Below, in pieces: positions 43,957-53,160 of a stretch of 64,000 nt of DNA. A program made the translations under genes and the position numbers. The notes under the pieces are model-generated. The model worked only from the letters and a program-made list of their open reading frames with translations. It searched no databases and was not told the origin of the DNA. Position 1 is the stretch's first letter. Each line of letters starts with the position of its first letter. The stretch comes from JANMCE01 sp963791625 (GTDB taxonomy: Bacteria > Actinomycetota > Acidimicrobiia > Acidimicrobiales > Ilumatobacteraceae), in assembly GCA_963791625.1 (NCBI GenBank), contig CAWBTA010000016.1, forward strand, positions 310,001 to 374,000, written 5' to 3'.

Positions 43957-44198
43957 ACTCAGAAATCTACTCGGAAGCCCGCTCAGATTTTCTACTTCCG
44001 AGTAAATTTCCGAGTAGCGACCGGAGGACGCCATTCGTCTGAGCAGGGACGACCTTGCTCGATCGCAATTGTTGAGGAAGCGGAGCCAGCTCTGTTTCCA
44101 TCGAGCCACGTTCACGGTTGAGCGCCCGCATCGGGTCACCGAGGCAACTACTCGGAAATCTACTCGGAAGTTCCCCCCGCTTCCGGGCTTCCGAGTAG
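43956..44198. repeat. array of CTACTCGGAAG half-sites (two clusters)
   Basis: A 23-bp unit made of two direct half-sites, CTACTCGGAAAT + CTACTCGGAAG, occurs at 44148-44170 (+), at 43995-44017 on the minus strand (one mismatch), and as a slightly diverged copy at 43956-43977 (+, first half TACTCAGAA). A further minus-strand half-site CTTCCGAGTAG is at 44188-44198, preceded by a degenerate CTTCCGGG. Each cluster thus has a plus copy facing a minus copy, and the two clusters are about 130 bp apart. The first overlaps the start codon of the Schlafen-like gene. It looks like a multi-site operator; a recombination site is the alternative. The rest of the 577-bp gap (43957-44533) holds no gene I can support. 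Confidence 0.75.
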
Positions 44199-44464
44199 CC
44201 GACCAACCCTGTTTCTGTAAAACCTGCCGGCAAATCGATAGATGTCTACTCACCCCAGCTGCGTTACGAGCCGTGATTCGGGGGCAGATCTGGGACCAAC
44301 GCTTCGGCCTCGCTCGAAGATGACGGCTGCATCATGGCCAGGGCAGACGCAGCGGAGCAAAACCTCGATCAGTTTAAGGGGACCCGAGAATCAGCGGTGC
44401 TTTCACAAGTATGCGCCATAGCCCGACCAAAGAAACCACCCCAGCGTCACCGCCGACCCCAAAT

Positions 44465-44486
44465 AGTAGGGATAAAAGTAGGGATA
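44465..44486 (+). repeat. short direct repeat AGTAGGGATA
   Basis: AGTAGGGATA occurs at 44465-44474 and again at 44477-44486, separated by AA, in non-coding DNA upstream of the hairpin after the acyl-CoA dehydrogenase. Could be a protein-binding tandem or the scar of an insertion; no further evidence. Confidence 0.35.
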
Positions 44487-44514
44487 CGATCCACCTGACA
44501 CACCGCCGAACGCA

Positions 44515-44529
44515 GGTGTCGCTGACACC
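44515..44529. terminator. small hairpin after acyl-CoA dehydrogenase
   Basis: GGTGTC-GCT-GACACC, five bases past the stop of the minus-strand acyl-CoA dehydrogenase. Short stem, no T-run; weak terminator candidate. Confidence 0.35.
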
Positions 44530-44533
44530 CGAT

Positions 44534-45769
44534 TCACTCGATGCGGAGGCCCGAGATGGCTCGTGAGATCACCATGCGTTGGATCTCGGAGGTGCCTTCG
44601 AAGATGGTGAAGATCTTGGCGTCACGGTGCCAGCGCTCGACGGGGTACTCGCGGGTGTAGCCGTAGCCGCCGAGGATTTGGATGGCTTGCTCGGTGACCC
44701 ACACGGCGGTCTCGCTGGCCTTCAGCTTCGACATCGAGCCTTCGCCTGCGGTGAACTGCTTGCCGTTGCGGGCCATCCAGGCAGCTCGGTGAACAAGGAG
44801 GCGTGAGGCGTCAATCTCCATCTTCATGTTGGCCAGCGTGAAGGCAATCGCCTGGTTCATGATGATCGGCTTGCCGAACGCCTTGCGCTCCTTGGCGTAG
44901 TCGAGCGCGTATTCGTACGCGGCCCGAGCGACGCCGACCGCCATCGCACCGACAGCGGGGCGGGTGGCTTCGAACGTGGCCATGGCGGGCTGACGCTCGC
45001 CGGTGTGCAGCTGCTCGCGCGCCTTCGCGAGCTTGGCGTCGAGCTTGTCTTTGCCACCAAGCAACAGCGAGCCGGGCAGGCGGACATCATCGAGCACGAC
45101 CTCAGAGGTGTGCGAGGCACGGATGCCGTGCTTCTTGTACTTCTGCCCCATGCTGAGACCCTTGGTTCCGGAGGGAACGACAAAGGATGCCTGGCCTTTG
45201 GCCTTCAACGTCGGGTCGACGGTAGCAACCACAACGTGCACGTCGGCGATGCCGCCATTGGTGATCCATGCCTTGGTGCCGTTCAACACCCACTCGTCGG
45301 TGGCAGCGTCGTAGACGGCGCGGGTGCGCAGCGATGACACATCGGAGCCGGCGTCGGGCTCGCTTACACAGAACGCGCCGAGCTTGATGTCATCGGCCGT
45401 GCCGTAGCACTGGGGCACCCACTCCATGACCTGCTCGGGCGTGCCGTTGCCGACGATGCCAGCAGCTGCGAGGCCGGAGCCGAAGATCGACAGGCCGATG
45501 CCAGCGTCACCCCAGAACAGTTCCTCCATGGCAACGACCATGGTGAGACCGGTCGGGTCGGCCATGGCGTTGGCCATGAAGTCGAACGAGTACAGGCCGT
45601 TCTTGGCAGCCTCCTTCACGACCGGCCAGGGGAACTCTTCCTTCTCATCCCACTCAGACGCAACCGGGCGAACGACGTTCTCGGAGAAGTCGTGCACCCA
45701 CTTTTGGATCTGCAGGACGTCTTCGGATAGATCCATCGAAAAGTCAGCCACGGTTGCCACCTTGGTCAT
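44534..45769 (-). CDS. acyl-CoA dehydrogenase
   Basis: 411-residue acyl-CoA dehydrogenase with all usual landmarks: GAFCVSEPDAGSDVSSLRTRA, WVLNGTKAWITNGGIADV, the KKHGIRASHTSEVVLDDVRLP loop, QILGGYGYTREYPVERWHRDAKI and the catalytic-base segment IFEGTSEIQRMVI (Glu in EGT). FAD-dependent introduction of the alpha,beta double bond in a short or medium acyl-CoA, passing electrons to ETF. Stands alone here; ATG 45769. Confidence 0.94.
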   Translation of the reverse strand: MTKVATVADFSMDLSEDVLQIQKWVHDFSENVVRPVASEWDEKEEFPWPVVKEAAKNGLYSFDFMANAMADPTGLTMVVAMEELFWGDAGIGLSIFGSGLAAAGIVGNGTPEQVMEWVPQCYGTADDIKLGAFCVSEPDAGSDVSSLRTRAVYDAATDEWVLNGTKAWITNGGIADVHVVVATVDPTLKAKGQASFVVPSGTKGLSMGQKYKKHGIRASHTSEVVLDDVRLPGSLLLGGKDKLDAKLAKAREQLHTGERQPAMATFEATRPAVGAMAVGVARAAYEYALDYAKERKAFGKPIIMNQAIAFTLANMKMEIDASRLLVHRAAWMARNGKQFTAGEGSMSKLKASETAVWVTEQAIQILGGYGYTREYPVERWHRDAKIFTIFEGTSEIQRMVISRAISGLRIE

Positions 45770-45825
45770 AGAAGGTCCTTATATGTTACTGGACGGTAAC
45801 CGAGGAGACAACCGGGCTATTCGAA

Positions 45826-46979
45826 TCAAGACACCTTGAGGAAGGATGCTCCGAGACCCAATGCCACGAGGATTGCGCCGACGAAGTAGGGCAGGCCGAC
45901 GCCACGATCAAAAAGCCAGCCGGCGCAGAGTGGCCCGACGACTCGGGCTGCAGCACCCGCGGACTGCTGGAATCCGAGTGCTTCACCACGCGAGCGGTCG
46001 CCTGCTGACTCGGCGACGAGAGCAGAGAGATTGGGTCCGGCTAGTCCTTGACCTAATCCCAAAAGCCCGAGTGCCGGTACGAGCGTGGCCCATGTCCTGG
46101 TCACGGAGATCAGCACCAAACCGGCCATAAGCAACACGAGTCCAACGTGCAGTGATCTTCGAGAACCGATGCGCTCGGTGACCTTTCCGACAAGGCCTCC
46201 CTGCACCACTACGAGCCACAGCCCGACGCCAACGAAGACCACCGACACCGAGCCCTCAGTCAGACGGAAGCGCGCCGAACCGAAGCGCGAGAACATCGCC
46301 TCAAACGCGCCGAAGGCCGCGATCGAAAGAAAGCCGATCGCCGCCAAGCGGACCAGATCCGGTCGGCGGGAGAGGTACATCCTGCGACATGGCCCTCGGC
46401 GGACACCCGGCGCGTTTCGGGCAGACGCCATAGCGCGACCACGCCGTTTACGCCCGAGATTGCTGCGGCCACGAAGAACGGCAGGCGACGATTGCCGAGC
46501 GAGGCCAGCCCGCCAATCGCGGGGCCGAGTACGAAGCCGACGCCAAAGGCTGCGCTCAACATCCCGAGCAGTTTGGCCCGACGCGCAACCGGGCTGATGT
46601 CGACGACCGCGCCCTGTGCCACGCTCACGCTGGCGCCCGACGCGCCGTCGATGAGCCGACCCACGAACAGCATCGGTAGCGATCCGGCCAGACCGGTGAG
46701 CAGGCTTCCGATCATCGTTCCGAAGAGCGACATGATGATGACCGGTTTGCGGCCGATGCGGTCTGACAACCGACCGAGCAACGGGGCACAGATCATTTGC
46801 GCCAGACTGAAACTGGCGAAGAGCGCGCCCGTCGCAAAGCCGGAGGCGCCGAACCGCTTTGCGTACAGCGGCAGCAACGGAGCGACGATGCCAAAACCGA
46901 TGAGGTCGATCGCGACGGTCGTCCAAATCGTCCAGTACCCGCGAGGCAGCGGCTCTCGGGCGGGCTTGGCGTTCGACAC
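45826..46979 (-). CDS. MFS transporter, frameshifted
   Basis: Major facilitator of about 385 residues and twelve helices. GTG 46979 gives MSNAKPAREPLPRGYWTIWTTVAIDLIGFGIVAPLLPLYAKRFGASGF and the motif-A loop GRLSDRIGRKPVI. After helix 6 (WRLPETRRVSAEGH) the frame breaks near 46380-46400 and helices 7-12 continue in the next frame (RRPDLVRLAAIGFLSIAAFGAFEAMFSRFG, VTERIGSRRSLHVGLVLL, GFQQSAGAAARVVGPLCAGWLFDRG, ending LGASFLKVS). One missing base in or next to the CCC at 46393-46395 would explain it. Drug-efflux-like architecture (DHA type); substrate unknown. Confidence 0.82.
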
Positions 46980-47045
46980 GGTCTGACAGCCTCACCGGTT
47001 GACGAACCACCTAGCAAGTCCAGTGCATCGACCTGCCGCAAGCCG

Positions 47046-48410
47046 TTAGTTGGGGCGGACTCTTGTGCCTTCCTTCGTGGTTTCCACCACATACCCGGCG
47101 CCCTGCAGTTCGGCCCGCAGGCGGTCGGCGGCAGCAAAGTCCTTGGCCGCTCGGGCCGCGTCGAGCGCAACCGCTTTGGCCTCTATATCGGCGGGAACGT
47201 CATCGCCGCCGGCATTCAGCACCAGGCCGACGGCGCTGCAGATCTGTGAGACCGCCGCCCAAAGCGACGCGGCCTGATCGGTGCGGCCTTCGTTCAGCGC
47301 CACGTTTACACGCGTCACCGTCTCGAATAACAGCGCCGTCGCGGCCGGCGTGTCGAGGTCGTCATCCATGCGCGTGCGAAAGGAGGTGAGCACCTGAGCG
47401 TCCGCTTCGGCGGAGGGAAGATCGCTCGCCGCGCGGGCCAGCGCGTCGAGTCGAGCCAGCGCCTTTTCGGCGGCGGTGATGTTGTCGAGCGTGACCTGTA
47501 CGGGCGAGCGGTAGTGACCCTGCAACAGCACCATGCGATACGCGCGCTGGTCGTACTGCTCAACCAGGTCAAGCAGGTTCGACACGTTGCCGAGGCTCTT
47601 CGACATCTTCTCGTTCTCACTGTCGACCACGAAATTGTGATGCATCCAGTGATTCGCAAACCGCTTGCCGAGCGCCACCGCTTGAGCCCGCTCGTTCTCA
47701 TGGTGCGGGAACTTGAGGTCCATGCCGCCGCAGTGCAGATCGAATCCTTCGCCGAGCAACTCAAGTGACATGACCACACATTCGCTGTGCCAGCCGGGTC
47801 GACCCTCGCCCCACGGCGACGGCCACGATGGCTCACCAGGCTTCGACAACTTCCACAACACGAAGTCGGCCGGGTGACGTTTGTTGTCGGCGCCAAAGAC
47901 CTCACGATCGCCGCCACCAGCCATCATGTCACTCAGATGTTGGTGGGTGAGCAGCCCATAGTCACCAACGGATTCGACAGAGAGATACACGCCGTCATCC
48001 ACCACATACGCGCTGCCATTGTCGACAAGCGTGCCGATCATGTCCACCATCTGATCGACATAGGCGGTGGCGTGCGGGATGTCGTTGGGTCGCTTGACGT
48101 TCACGGCCTCCATGGCCTTGAACCACATCTCTTCGCACTTCACTGCGATCTCGGAAGCGCTTCGGCCTTCCTTGTTCGCCCGGTTGATGATGGCGTCATC
48201 GATGTCGGTGATGTTCGACACGAGCCGCACCTCGAGTCCGGTCCATTCGAGGTAGCGGCGCAGCACGTCGTACACGATGGTGGCGCGTCCGTGACCGATG
48301 TGGGCCGGACCGTAAACCGTCGGTCCGCAGAGATAAATGCCGACCTTGCCGGGCTCGCGCAGCGCTAGCTCACGTACCGATCCGGTTGCAGTGTCGTGCA
48401 AATTCAGCAT
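47046..48410 (-). CDS. cysS: cysteinyl-tRNA synthetase
   Basis: 454-residue class I synthetase charging tRNA-Cys. HIGH as GPAHIGHGR, KMSKS as EKMSKSLGN; zinc ligands in YLCGPTVYG, GWHSECVVMS and FPHHENERAQ. A DALR-like helical tail ends ADRLRAELQGAGYVVETTKEGTRVRPN, which separates it from the shorter mycothiol ligase MshC. ATG 48410 begins MLNLHDT; the longer in-frame reading has no support. Near valS but on the opposite strand. Confidence 0.94.
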   Translation of the reverse strand: MLNLHDTATGSVRELALREPGKVGIYLCGPTVYGPAHIGHGRATIVYDVLRRYLEWTGLEVRLVSNITDIDDAIINRANKEGRSASEIAVKCEEMWFKAMEAVNVKRPNDIPHATAYVDQMVDMIGTLVDNGSAYVVDDGVYLSVESVGDYGLLTHQHLSDMMAGGGDREVFGADNKRHPADFVLWKLSKPGEPSWPSPWGEGRPGWHSECVVMSLELLGEGFDLHCGGMDLKFPHHENERAQAVALGKRFANHWMHHNFVVDSENEKMSKSLGNVSNLLDLVEQYDQRAYRMVLLQGHYRSPVQVTLDNITAAEKALARLDALARAASDLPSAEADAQVLTSFRTRMDDDLDTPAATALLFETVTRVNVALNEGRTDQAASLWAAVSQICSAVGLVLNAGGDDVPADIEAKAVALDAARAAKDFAAADRLRAELQGAGYVVETTKEGTRVRPN

Positions 48411-48577
48411 CTGTCCATGGTAGCGACGGCCATTACTGATCAGGTGGGAGGTTTCACTGCGAAACGCCGGGTTTCTTGTCACAACGAGGTCATCGAGCCC
48501 GAGGGCGGGTCGAAAAACGGGATCGGTTGATTATGGACCAAAGTGGAATCGCTCAAGCCGACTAGTTTTTATGGCTT

Positions 48578-51121
48578 ATGGCGACGGTCCCTGAAAAACC
48601 CACCCTCGACAATATCGAGGCCCCCCTGATGGCTCGGTGGGAGGCCGAAGGCACCTATCGGTTCGACCGGTCGAAGGTCCGCGCCGACGTCTTTTCGATC
48701 GACACTCCCCCGCCAACGGTCTCGGGCTCGCTGCACGTTGGCCACATATTCAGCTACACCCACACCGACACGATCGCCCGCTACCAACGCATGACCGGCA
48801 AGAGCGTGTTCTACCCGATGGGCTGGGACGACAACGGCCTCGCCACCGAGCGCCGCGTGCAGAACTACTTCGGCGTGCGTTGCGACCCGTCACTGCCGTA
48901 CGAAGCTTCGTTTACGCCACCGTTCGACGGAGACGTACCAAAGGGTACGCCGCAGGTGTCGATCAGTCGGCCGAACTTCGTGGAGTTGTGCAGCAAGCTC
49001 ACCCATATCGATGAAGCTGTGTTCGAAGCGGTGTGGCGTCGACTCGGTCTCTCGGTCGACTGGTCACTGCTCTATACGACCATCGCGCCCAGCTCCATTC
49101 GGGCCAGTCAGCGTGCCTTTCTTCGAAACCTTGCTCGTGGCGAGGCGTACCAGCAAGAAGCACCAACCATGTGGGATGTCGACTTCCGTACGGCAGTGGC
49201 ACAGGCCGAGATGGAAGACCGCGAGACGCCCGGCGCCTATCACCAAATCGCGTTTCATCGCACCGACGGTGAAGGCGATGTGGTGATCGATACCACGCGG
49301 CCCGAGTTGCTCGCGGCGTGCGTGGCCATGGTCGCGCACCCCGATGACGCTCGCTATAAGCCGCTGTTCGGTACCACGGTGAAGACGCCCCTCTTCGAGG
49401 TGGAAGTGCCGATCCTGGCTCATCATCTGGCCGACCCCGAAAAGGGCACGGGCATCGCGATGATCTGCACGTTCGGTGACACCAACGACGTGACGTGGTG
49501 GCGTGAACTGAACTTGCCGGCGCGCCCAACCATTGGTTGGGACGGCCGCATCATCGCCGACAACCCGTCGTGGATCACGACCGATGGAGGCATGGCCACC
49601 TACGCCGAGTTGGCGGGCAAGAACACCAAACAGGCTCAGAAGCGATTAGTTGAGTTGCTGCAAGAGTCGGGCGAAATGCTGGGCGACCCGCGCCCCATCA
49701 AGCACCCGGTCAAGTACTACGAAAAAGGTGATCGGCCCCTTGAGATCGTCACCACCCGCCAGTGGTACATCCGTAACGGCGGCCGTGACGCCGAGCGCCG
49801 CGAAGCATTGCTGGCTCGCAGCGGCGATATGACATGGCACCCCGACTACATGCGTCATCGCTACGACAACTGGGTGGGTGGCTTGAACGGTGACTGGCTC
49901 ATCAGCCGTCAGCGTTTCTTCGGCGTGCCATTCCCGGTTTGGTACGCGCTCGACGCCGACGGTCTGCCGATCCACGACAAGCCGCTGCTGGCCACCGAGG
50001 CCGACCTGCCCGTTGACCCGTCGAGCGAAGCACCGGCCGGCTACACCGCTGATCAGCGCGGCAAGCCGAACGGTTTCATGGGCGACCCTGACGTGATGGA
50101 CACGTGGGCCACGTCGTCACTCACCCCCCAGATCGCCGGGCGTTGGGAAGACGACCCCGATCTGTTCGAGCGAGTGTTCCCCATGGACGTTCGCCCGCAG
50201 GGCCACGACATCATCCGAACCTGGCTGTTTTCCACCATGGTGCGCAGCCACTACGAACATGGCACTCCCCCGTGGAAAAACGCGGCGCTGTCTGGTTGGA
50301 TCCTCGACCCCGACCGCAAGAAGATGTCGAAGTCGATCGGCAACGTCGTTACACCACTGCCGCTTCTGGAGCAGTACGGCACTGACGCTGTGCGTTACTG
50401 GGCTTCGTGCGCTCGACCCGGCACGGACACCACCTTCGACGAAGGCCAGATGAAGGTCGGCCGCAAGCTGGCCAACAAACTGCTGAACGCCTCCAAGTTC
50501 GTGCTTTCGATGCCCGAACCAACCAACGACGAAGCCATGACCGCCATCGACGCGGCCATGATGGCGCGCCTCGACGCGGTAGTTGCAGATGCAACAGAAG
50601 CGTTCGAGGCGTTCGATTATGCCCGGGCGCTGGAGCGGACCGAGTCGTTCTTCTGGTGGTTCTGCGATGACTACGTCGAACTGGTGAAGACCCGCGCCTA
50701 TCAGGATGTGGTCGGCTCCACCTCCGCACGAGCGAGTCTGCGAAAGTCCATCCGAACGCTGCACCTGTTGTTCGCCCCCTTCCTGCCCTTCACCACCGAC
50801 ACCGTGTGGGAGTGGTACGAGCAAGGTTCGGTTCACGCTGCCGCCTGGCCGAAGCCAACCGGTGCCGTCGGTGATGACTCGGTACTCGACGCGACGTTCG
50901 AGGTGCTCTCACGAGTGCGCCGCGCCAAGACCGAGGGCCAGGTCAGCCAGCGTCACAGCGTGGAAAAGTGCCTGGTCCAGGCACCTCAGGTGTTTCTCGA
51001 TTCACTCGAAGCCGGCAAGCCCGACCTCATCGCCGCCGGCTCGCTCGACTTCCTCATCACCACCGAGGCCCCAGAACTGACCGTCGACGTGACGCTCGCG
51101 CCGAAACCCGTCGCCGACTAA
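48578..51121 (+). CDS. valS: valyl-tRNA synthetase
   Basis: 847-residue class I synthetase. HIGH-type motif LHVGHIFSYTHTD, KMSKS as KKMSKSIGN, the editing domain with the ATTRPE-like DTTRPELLAACVAMVAHPDD, VDVRPQGHDIIRTW before the KMSKS loop, and an anticodon-binding helical domain (RTLHLLFAPFLPFTTDTVWEWYEQGSVHAAAWP). Lacks a long coiled-coil tail, as in other GTP-independent short ValRS of actinobacteria. No Shine-Dalgarno: ATG 48578 follows the T-rich TAGTTTTTATGG, so the mRNA may be leaderless. Confidence 0.95.
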   Translation: MATVPEKPTLDNIEAPLMARWEAEGTYRFDRSKVRADVFSIDTPPPTVSGSLHVGHIFSYTHTDTIARYQRMTGKSVFYPMGWDDNGLATERRVQNYFGVRCDPSLPYEASFTPPFDGDVPKGTPQVSISRPNFVELCSKLTHIDEAVFEAVWRRLGLSVDWSLLYTTIAPSSIRASQRAFLRNLARGEAYQQEAPTMWDVDFRTAVAQAEMEDRETPGAYHQIAFHRTDGEGDVVIDTTRPELLAACVAMVAHPDDARYKPLFGTTVKTPLFEVEVPILAHHLADPEKGTGIAMICTFGDTNDVTWWRELNLPARPTIGWDGRIIADNPSWITTDGGMATYAELAGKNTKQAQKRLVELLQESGEMLGDPRPIKHPVKYYEKGDRPLEIVTTRQWYIRNGGRDAERREALLARSGDMTWHPDYMRHRYDNWVGGLNGDWLISRQRFFGVPFPVWYALDADGLPIHDKPLLATEADLPVDPSSEAPAGYTADQRGKPNGFMGDPDVMDTWATSSLTPQIAGRWEDDPDLFERVFPMDVRPQGHDIIRTWLFSTMVRSHYEHGTPPWKNAALSGWILDPDRKKMSKSIGNVVTPLPLLEQYGTDAVRYWASCARPGTDTTFDEGQMKVGRKLANKLLNASKFVLSMPEPTNDEAMTAIDAAMMARLDAVVADATEAFEAFDYARALERTESFFWWFCDDYVELVKTRAYQDVVGSTSARASLRKSIRTLHLLFAPFLPFTTDTVWEWYEQGSVHAAAWPKPTGAVGDDSVLDATFEVLSRVRRAKTEGQVSQRHSVEKCLVQAPQVFLDSLEAGKPDLIAAGSLDFLITTEAPELTVDVTLAPKPVAD

Positions 51122-51133
51122 CCTTCAGCAGGC

Positions 51134-52438
51134 TCAGGCAGCGGCACGTGCTCGTTCCAGCTTTTCGGTGGTGAGCTTGGAGCGACCGACCAGGAACAAC
51201 ACGAGATAGATCGCGGCGTACACGAACCACACCGCACGCAATGCCCAGTTCCGAGTCGTGAGGTGACCGCCGATGACCACCACTAGGCCTCCGAGCGCGG
51301 CACCGATCGGCATCATTCCCCAAGCGAAGAACCGGTAAACACTGTTGACTCGACCGAGCAGATGCGACGGGATGATGGTCTGACGCAAACTCACCGTGAT
51401 CACATTCCACAACGTGCCGACCAGGGTCTCAAGCCCGAAGGCGACGACCACGACCGGCCATAGCGGAACCAGTCCGATGACCGTGGAAAGGACAACGGGT
51501 ACACCTAGGGCGATGGCCAGGCACGTACCGCTACCGAGACGTTTCGACGTCGCCGACGCGAACGCACCGCCCACCACTGCGCCAAGCGCCCCGCCGAAAC
51601 CAATGATGCTGAACAGGAATGGGCCGCCCTTCATCACTTCCTGGACGAAGAGCACCATGGTGGCGCCGCCCACCATGCTGGCGAGATTCATGAAGCCGAG
51701 AATGATGGCCATCGGGCGCAGTAGTTCGTGACGCCACAACCAGCCGAAGCCTTCCTTCAGTTCCTGACGCCAGGGCGCAGCCACATGATCCTCGGGCCGG
51801 TCGGCGCGGAACGTGCCAGGGATGGCAGCCACCAAGGCGGCCGCGGCGAAGAACGATGCGGCATCCACGAAGAACGGAAGCGCGAATGCACCCAGCAACA
51901 GCAGCGAGCCGAGGGGCGGACCGGCAAAGGTGTTGGCCACGCTTTCGGCCGACCACATGCGACCGTTGGCCTTCTCCAAATCGTCACTCAGCACTAACGC
52001 CGGCAGGATGGTCTGACCGGAGTTGTCACGGAGCACCTCAGCCATACCGAGCAGCAACGTGGCCATGAGGACAACGAGATACAGCCCCGTACGCGTCCCG
52101 ACCACGTTCTGCACCGCTTTCGGGCCGGGTAGATGTTTCTGTTGGCCGAGCACCGCCGCGGCGACAACCACGGTGAAGAGGAAGCGAAGACCATCCATCA
52201 ACACCATCGCCCTGCGCCGATCGACCCGATCGGTGATTACTCCGGCTGGAAGGGTGAAGACCAACCACGGCAACCGTTGCGCCACCGCGATGAGCGCTAC
52301 CAGCAACGGGCTACGGGTAACGGCCGATGCCAGCCACGGATACGCCACCGACGAAACGCCGTCGCCAAGATTGGAGATAGCCGTCGCCGCGAACAGCTTC
52401 CGATAGCTCGAGCCCAGTGGGCGGCGTGTTTCAGTCAC
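51134..52438 (-). CDS. MFS transporter (DHA3-like)
   Basis: 434-residue major facilitator with about twelve helices. N terminus KLFAATAISNLGDGVSSVAYPWLASAVTRSPLLVALI and the loop GVITDRVDRRRAMVLMDG typify the enterobactin exporter/DHA3 group. GTG 52438 overlaps the ArsR-type regulator's stop by 8 bp; the pair is co-transcribed, so the pump is probably induced by the ligand of that regulator. Only 12 bp from the convergent valS stop, with no hairpin seen. Confidence 0.9.
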   Translation of the reverse strand: MTETRRPLGSSYRKLFAATAISNLGDGVSSVAYPWLASAVTRSPLLVALIAVAQRLPWLVFTLPAGVITDRVDRRRAMVLMDGLRFLFTVVVAAAVLGQQKHLPGPKAVQNVVGTRTGLYLVVLMATLLLGMAEVLRDNSGQTILPALVLSDDLEKANGRMWSAESVANTFAGPPLGSLLLLGAFALPFFVDAASFFAAAALVAAIPGTFRADRPEDHVAAPWRQELKEGFGWLWRHELLRPMAIILGFMNLASMVGGATMVLFVQEVMKGGPFLFSIIGFGGALGAVVGGAFASATSKRLGSGTCLAIALGVPVVLSTVIGLVPLWPVVVVAFGLETLVGTLWNVITVSLRQTIIPSHLLGRVNSVYRFFAWGMMPIGAALGGLVVVIGGHLTTRNWALRAVWFVYAAIYLVLFLVGRSKLTTEKLERARAAA

Positions 52439-53030
52439 GACGAGCGCCGGACCGTTTACGACTCACCTTCGGCGCCGGGTCACCAGGCAAGCGATTGGTG
52501 GGGAAGACCCCCGCCAACACGGCAAACTCTCGCTTACCCGAGTGCGGCAGCTGCGTGAATTCGAGCGTGAGCGCCATCAAACGTTCGGTAAAAGCTTTGG
52601 CGTGTTCGGGTGAGATGCGAGCATGACGCAAGGTGAAGCCACCCGCGTCATCGAGGTGGGAGGCGGCACGGTCGAATTCGACGCGAGCATCGGCAAAGAA
52701 CGGTAGGTCGTTGTCGTCCGGCAGTGTCGGCCAATACAACGTGCGACCGGTGCGGCCATAGAACCGTTCTTCAATGGCCCGCACTTTTCGCGTCCGCACA
52801 ATCTGGAGCAAGCCGGCGGTCACGAGCACATCCACGTGATGGGCAACCGTGCCTTTGGGCCTGGCGGACAGTTCAGCGAGGTCGGAGACGGTCATCGCTC
52901 GCTCCATCACGAGGTCAAGGATGAGCGCACGCAGCGGATGGCCCGCGGCCTTGAGGCGGGCAGGCGTGTCGACCGATACGAGTTCGGCCAGCTCATAGTC
53001 CAACCCGCTCGTTTCCCTAATATCCGACAT
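52431..53030 (-). CDS. ArsR-type winged-helix transcriptional regulator
   Basis: 199-residue regulator from ATG 53030 (MSDIRETSGLDYELAELVSVDTPARLKAAGHPLRALILDLV). Winged helix RAMTVSDLAELSARPKGTVAHHVDVLVTAGLLQIVRTRKVRAIEERFYGRT is close to the HTH_20/ArsR group; a helical C-terminal half follows. A 12-bp perfect palindrome spans its start codon, suggesting autorepression; a longer upstream reading crosses that site and a terminator and is rejected. Partner of the MFS gene. Confidence 0.87.
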   Translation of the reverse strand: MSDIRETSGLDYELAELVSVDTPARLKAAGHPLRALILDLVMERAMTVSDLAELSARPKGTVAHHVDVLVTAGLLQIVRTRKVRAIEERFYGRTGRTLYWPTLPDDNDLPFFADARVEFDRAASHLDDAGGFTLRHARISPEHAKAFTERLMALTLEFTQLPHSGKREFAVLAGVFPTNRLPGDPAPKVSRKRSGARRD

Positions 53031-53036
53031 ATGTCG
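53025..53036. promoter_or_regulatory. palindrome over the ArsR start codon
   Basis: CGACATATGTCG is a perfect 12-bp palindrome containing the ATG (53030-53028) of the regulator gene. Flanks extend partial symmetry to 16 bp. No ribosome site upstream, so transcription likely starts at or near the ATG and the site would block it when bound. Confidence 0.5.
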
Positions 53037-53106
53037 AACATTAAGCAATTCCCGATCATAAGACAAGACCCACCTACTATTCGGCTGAGGGCACAGCCCA
53101 AACGCG

Positions 53107-53141
53107 GCAGTGCCGACCGAGCAGGACTCGGTCGGCACTGC
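53107..53141. terminator. strong hairpin between amt and the regulator
   Basis: Perfect 15-bp stem GCAGTGCCGACCGAG (53107-53121) / CTCGGTCGGCACTGC (53127-53141), 5-base loop, 20 bp beyond the amt stop. Terminates amt mRNA; no classical T-tract. Confidence 0.75.
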
Positions 53142-53160
53142 ACTCTCCCGTGGCGGGGAG

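Noticed and set aside
44199..44464. Possible integrase or attachment site remnant
   Set aside because: No tRNA gene, no recombinase motif and no matching second copy of a core site; only the short AGTAGGGATA repeat is recorded.
47046..48410. Mycothiol ligase MshC instead of CysS
   Set aside because: Full C-terminal domain after KMSKS and typical CysS ending are present; MshC is shorter.
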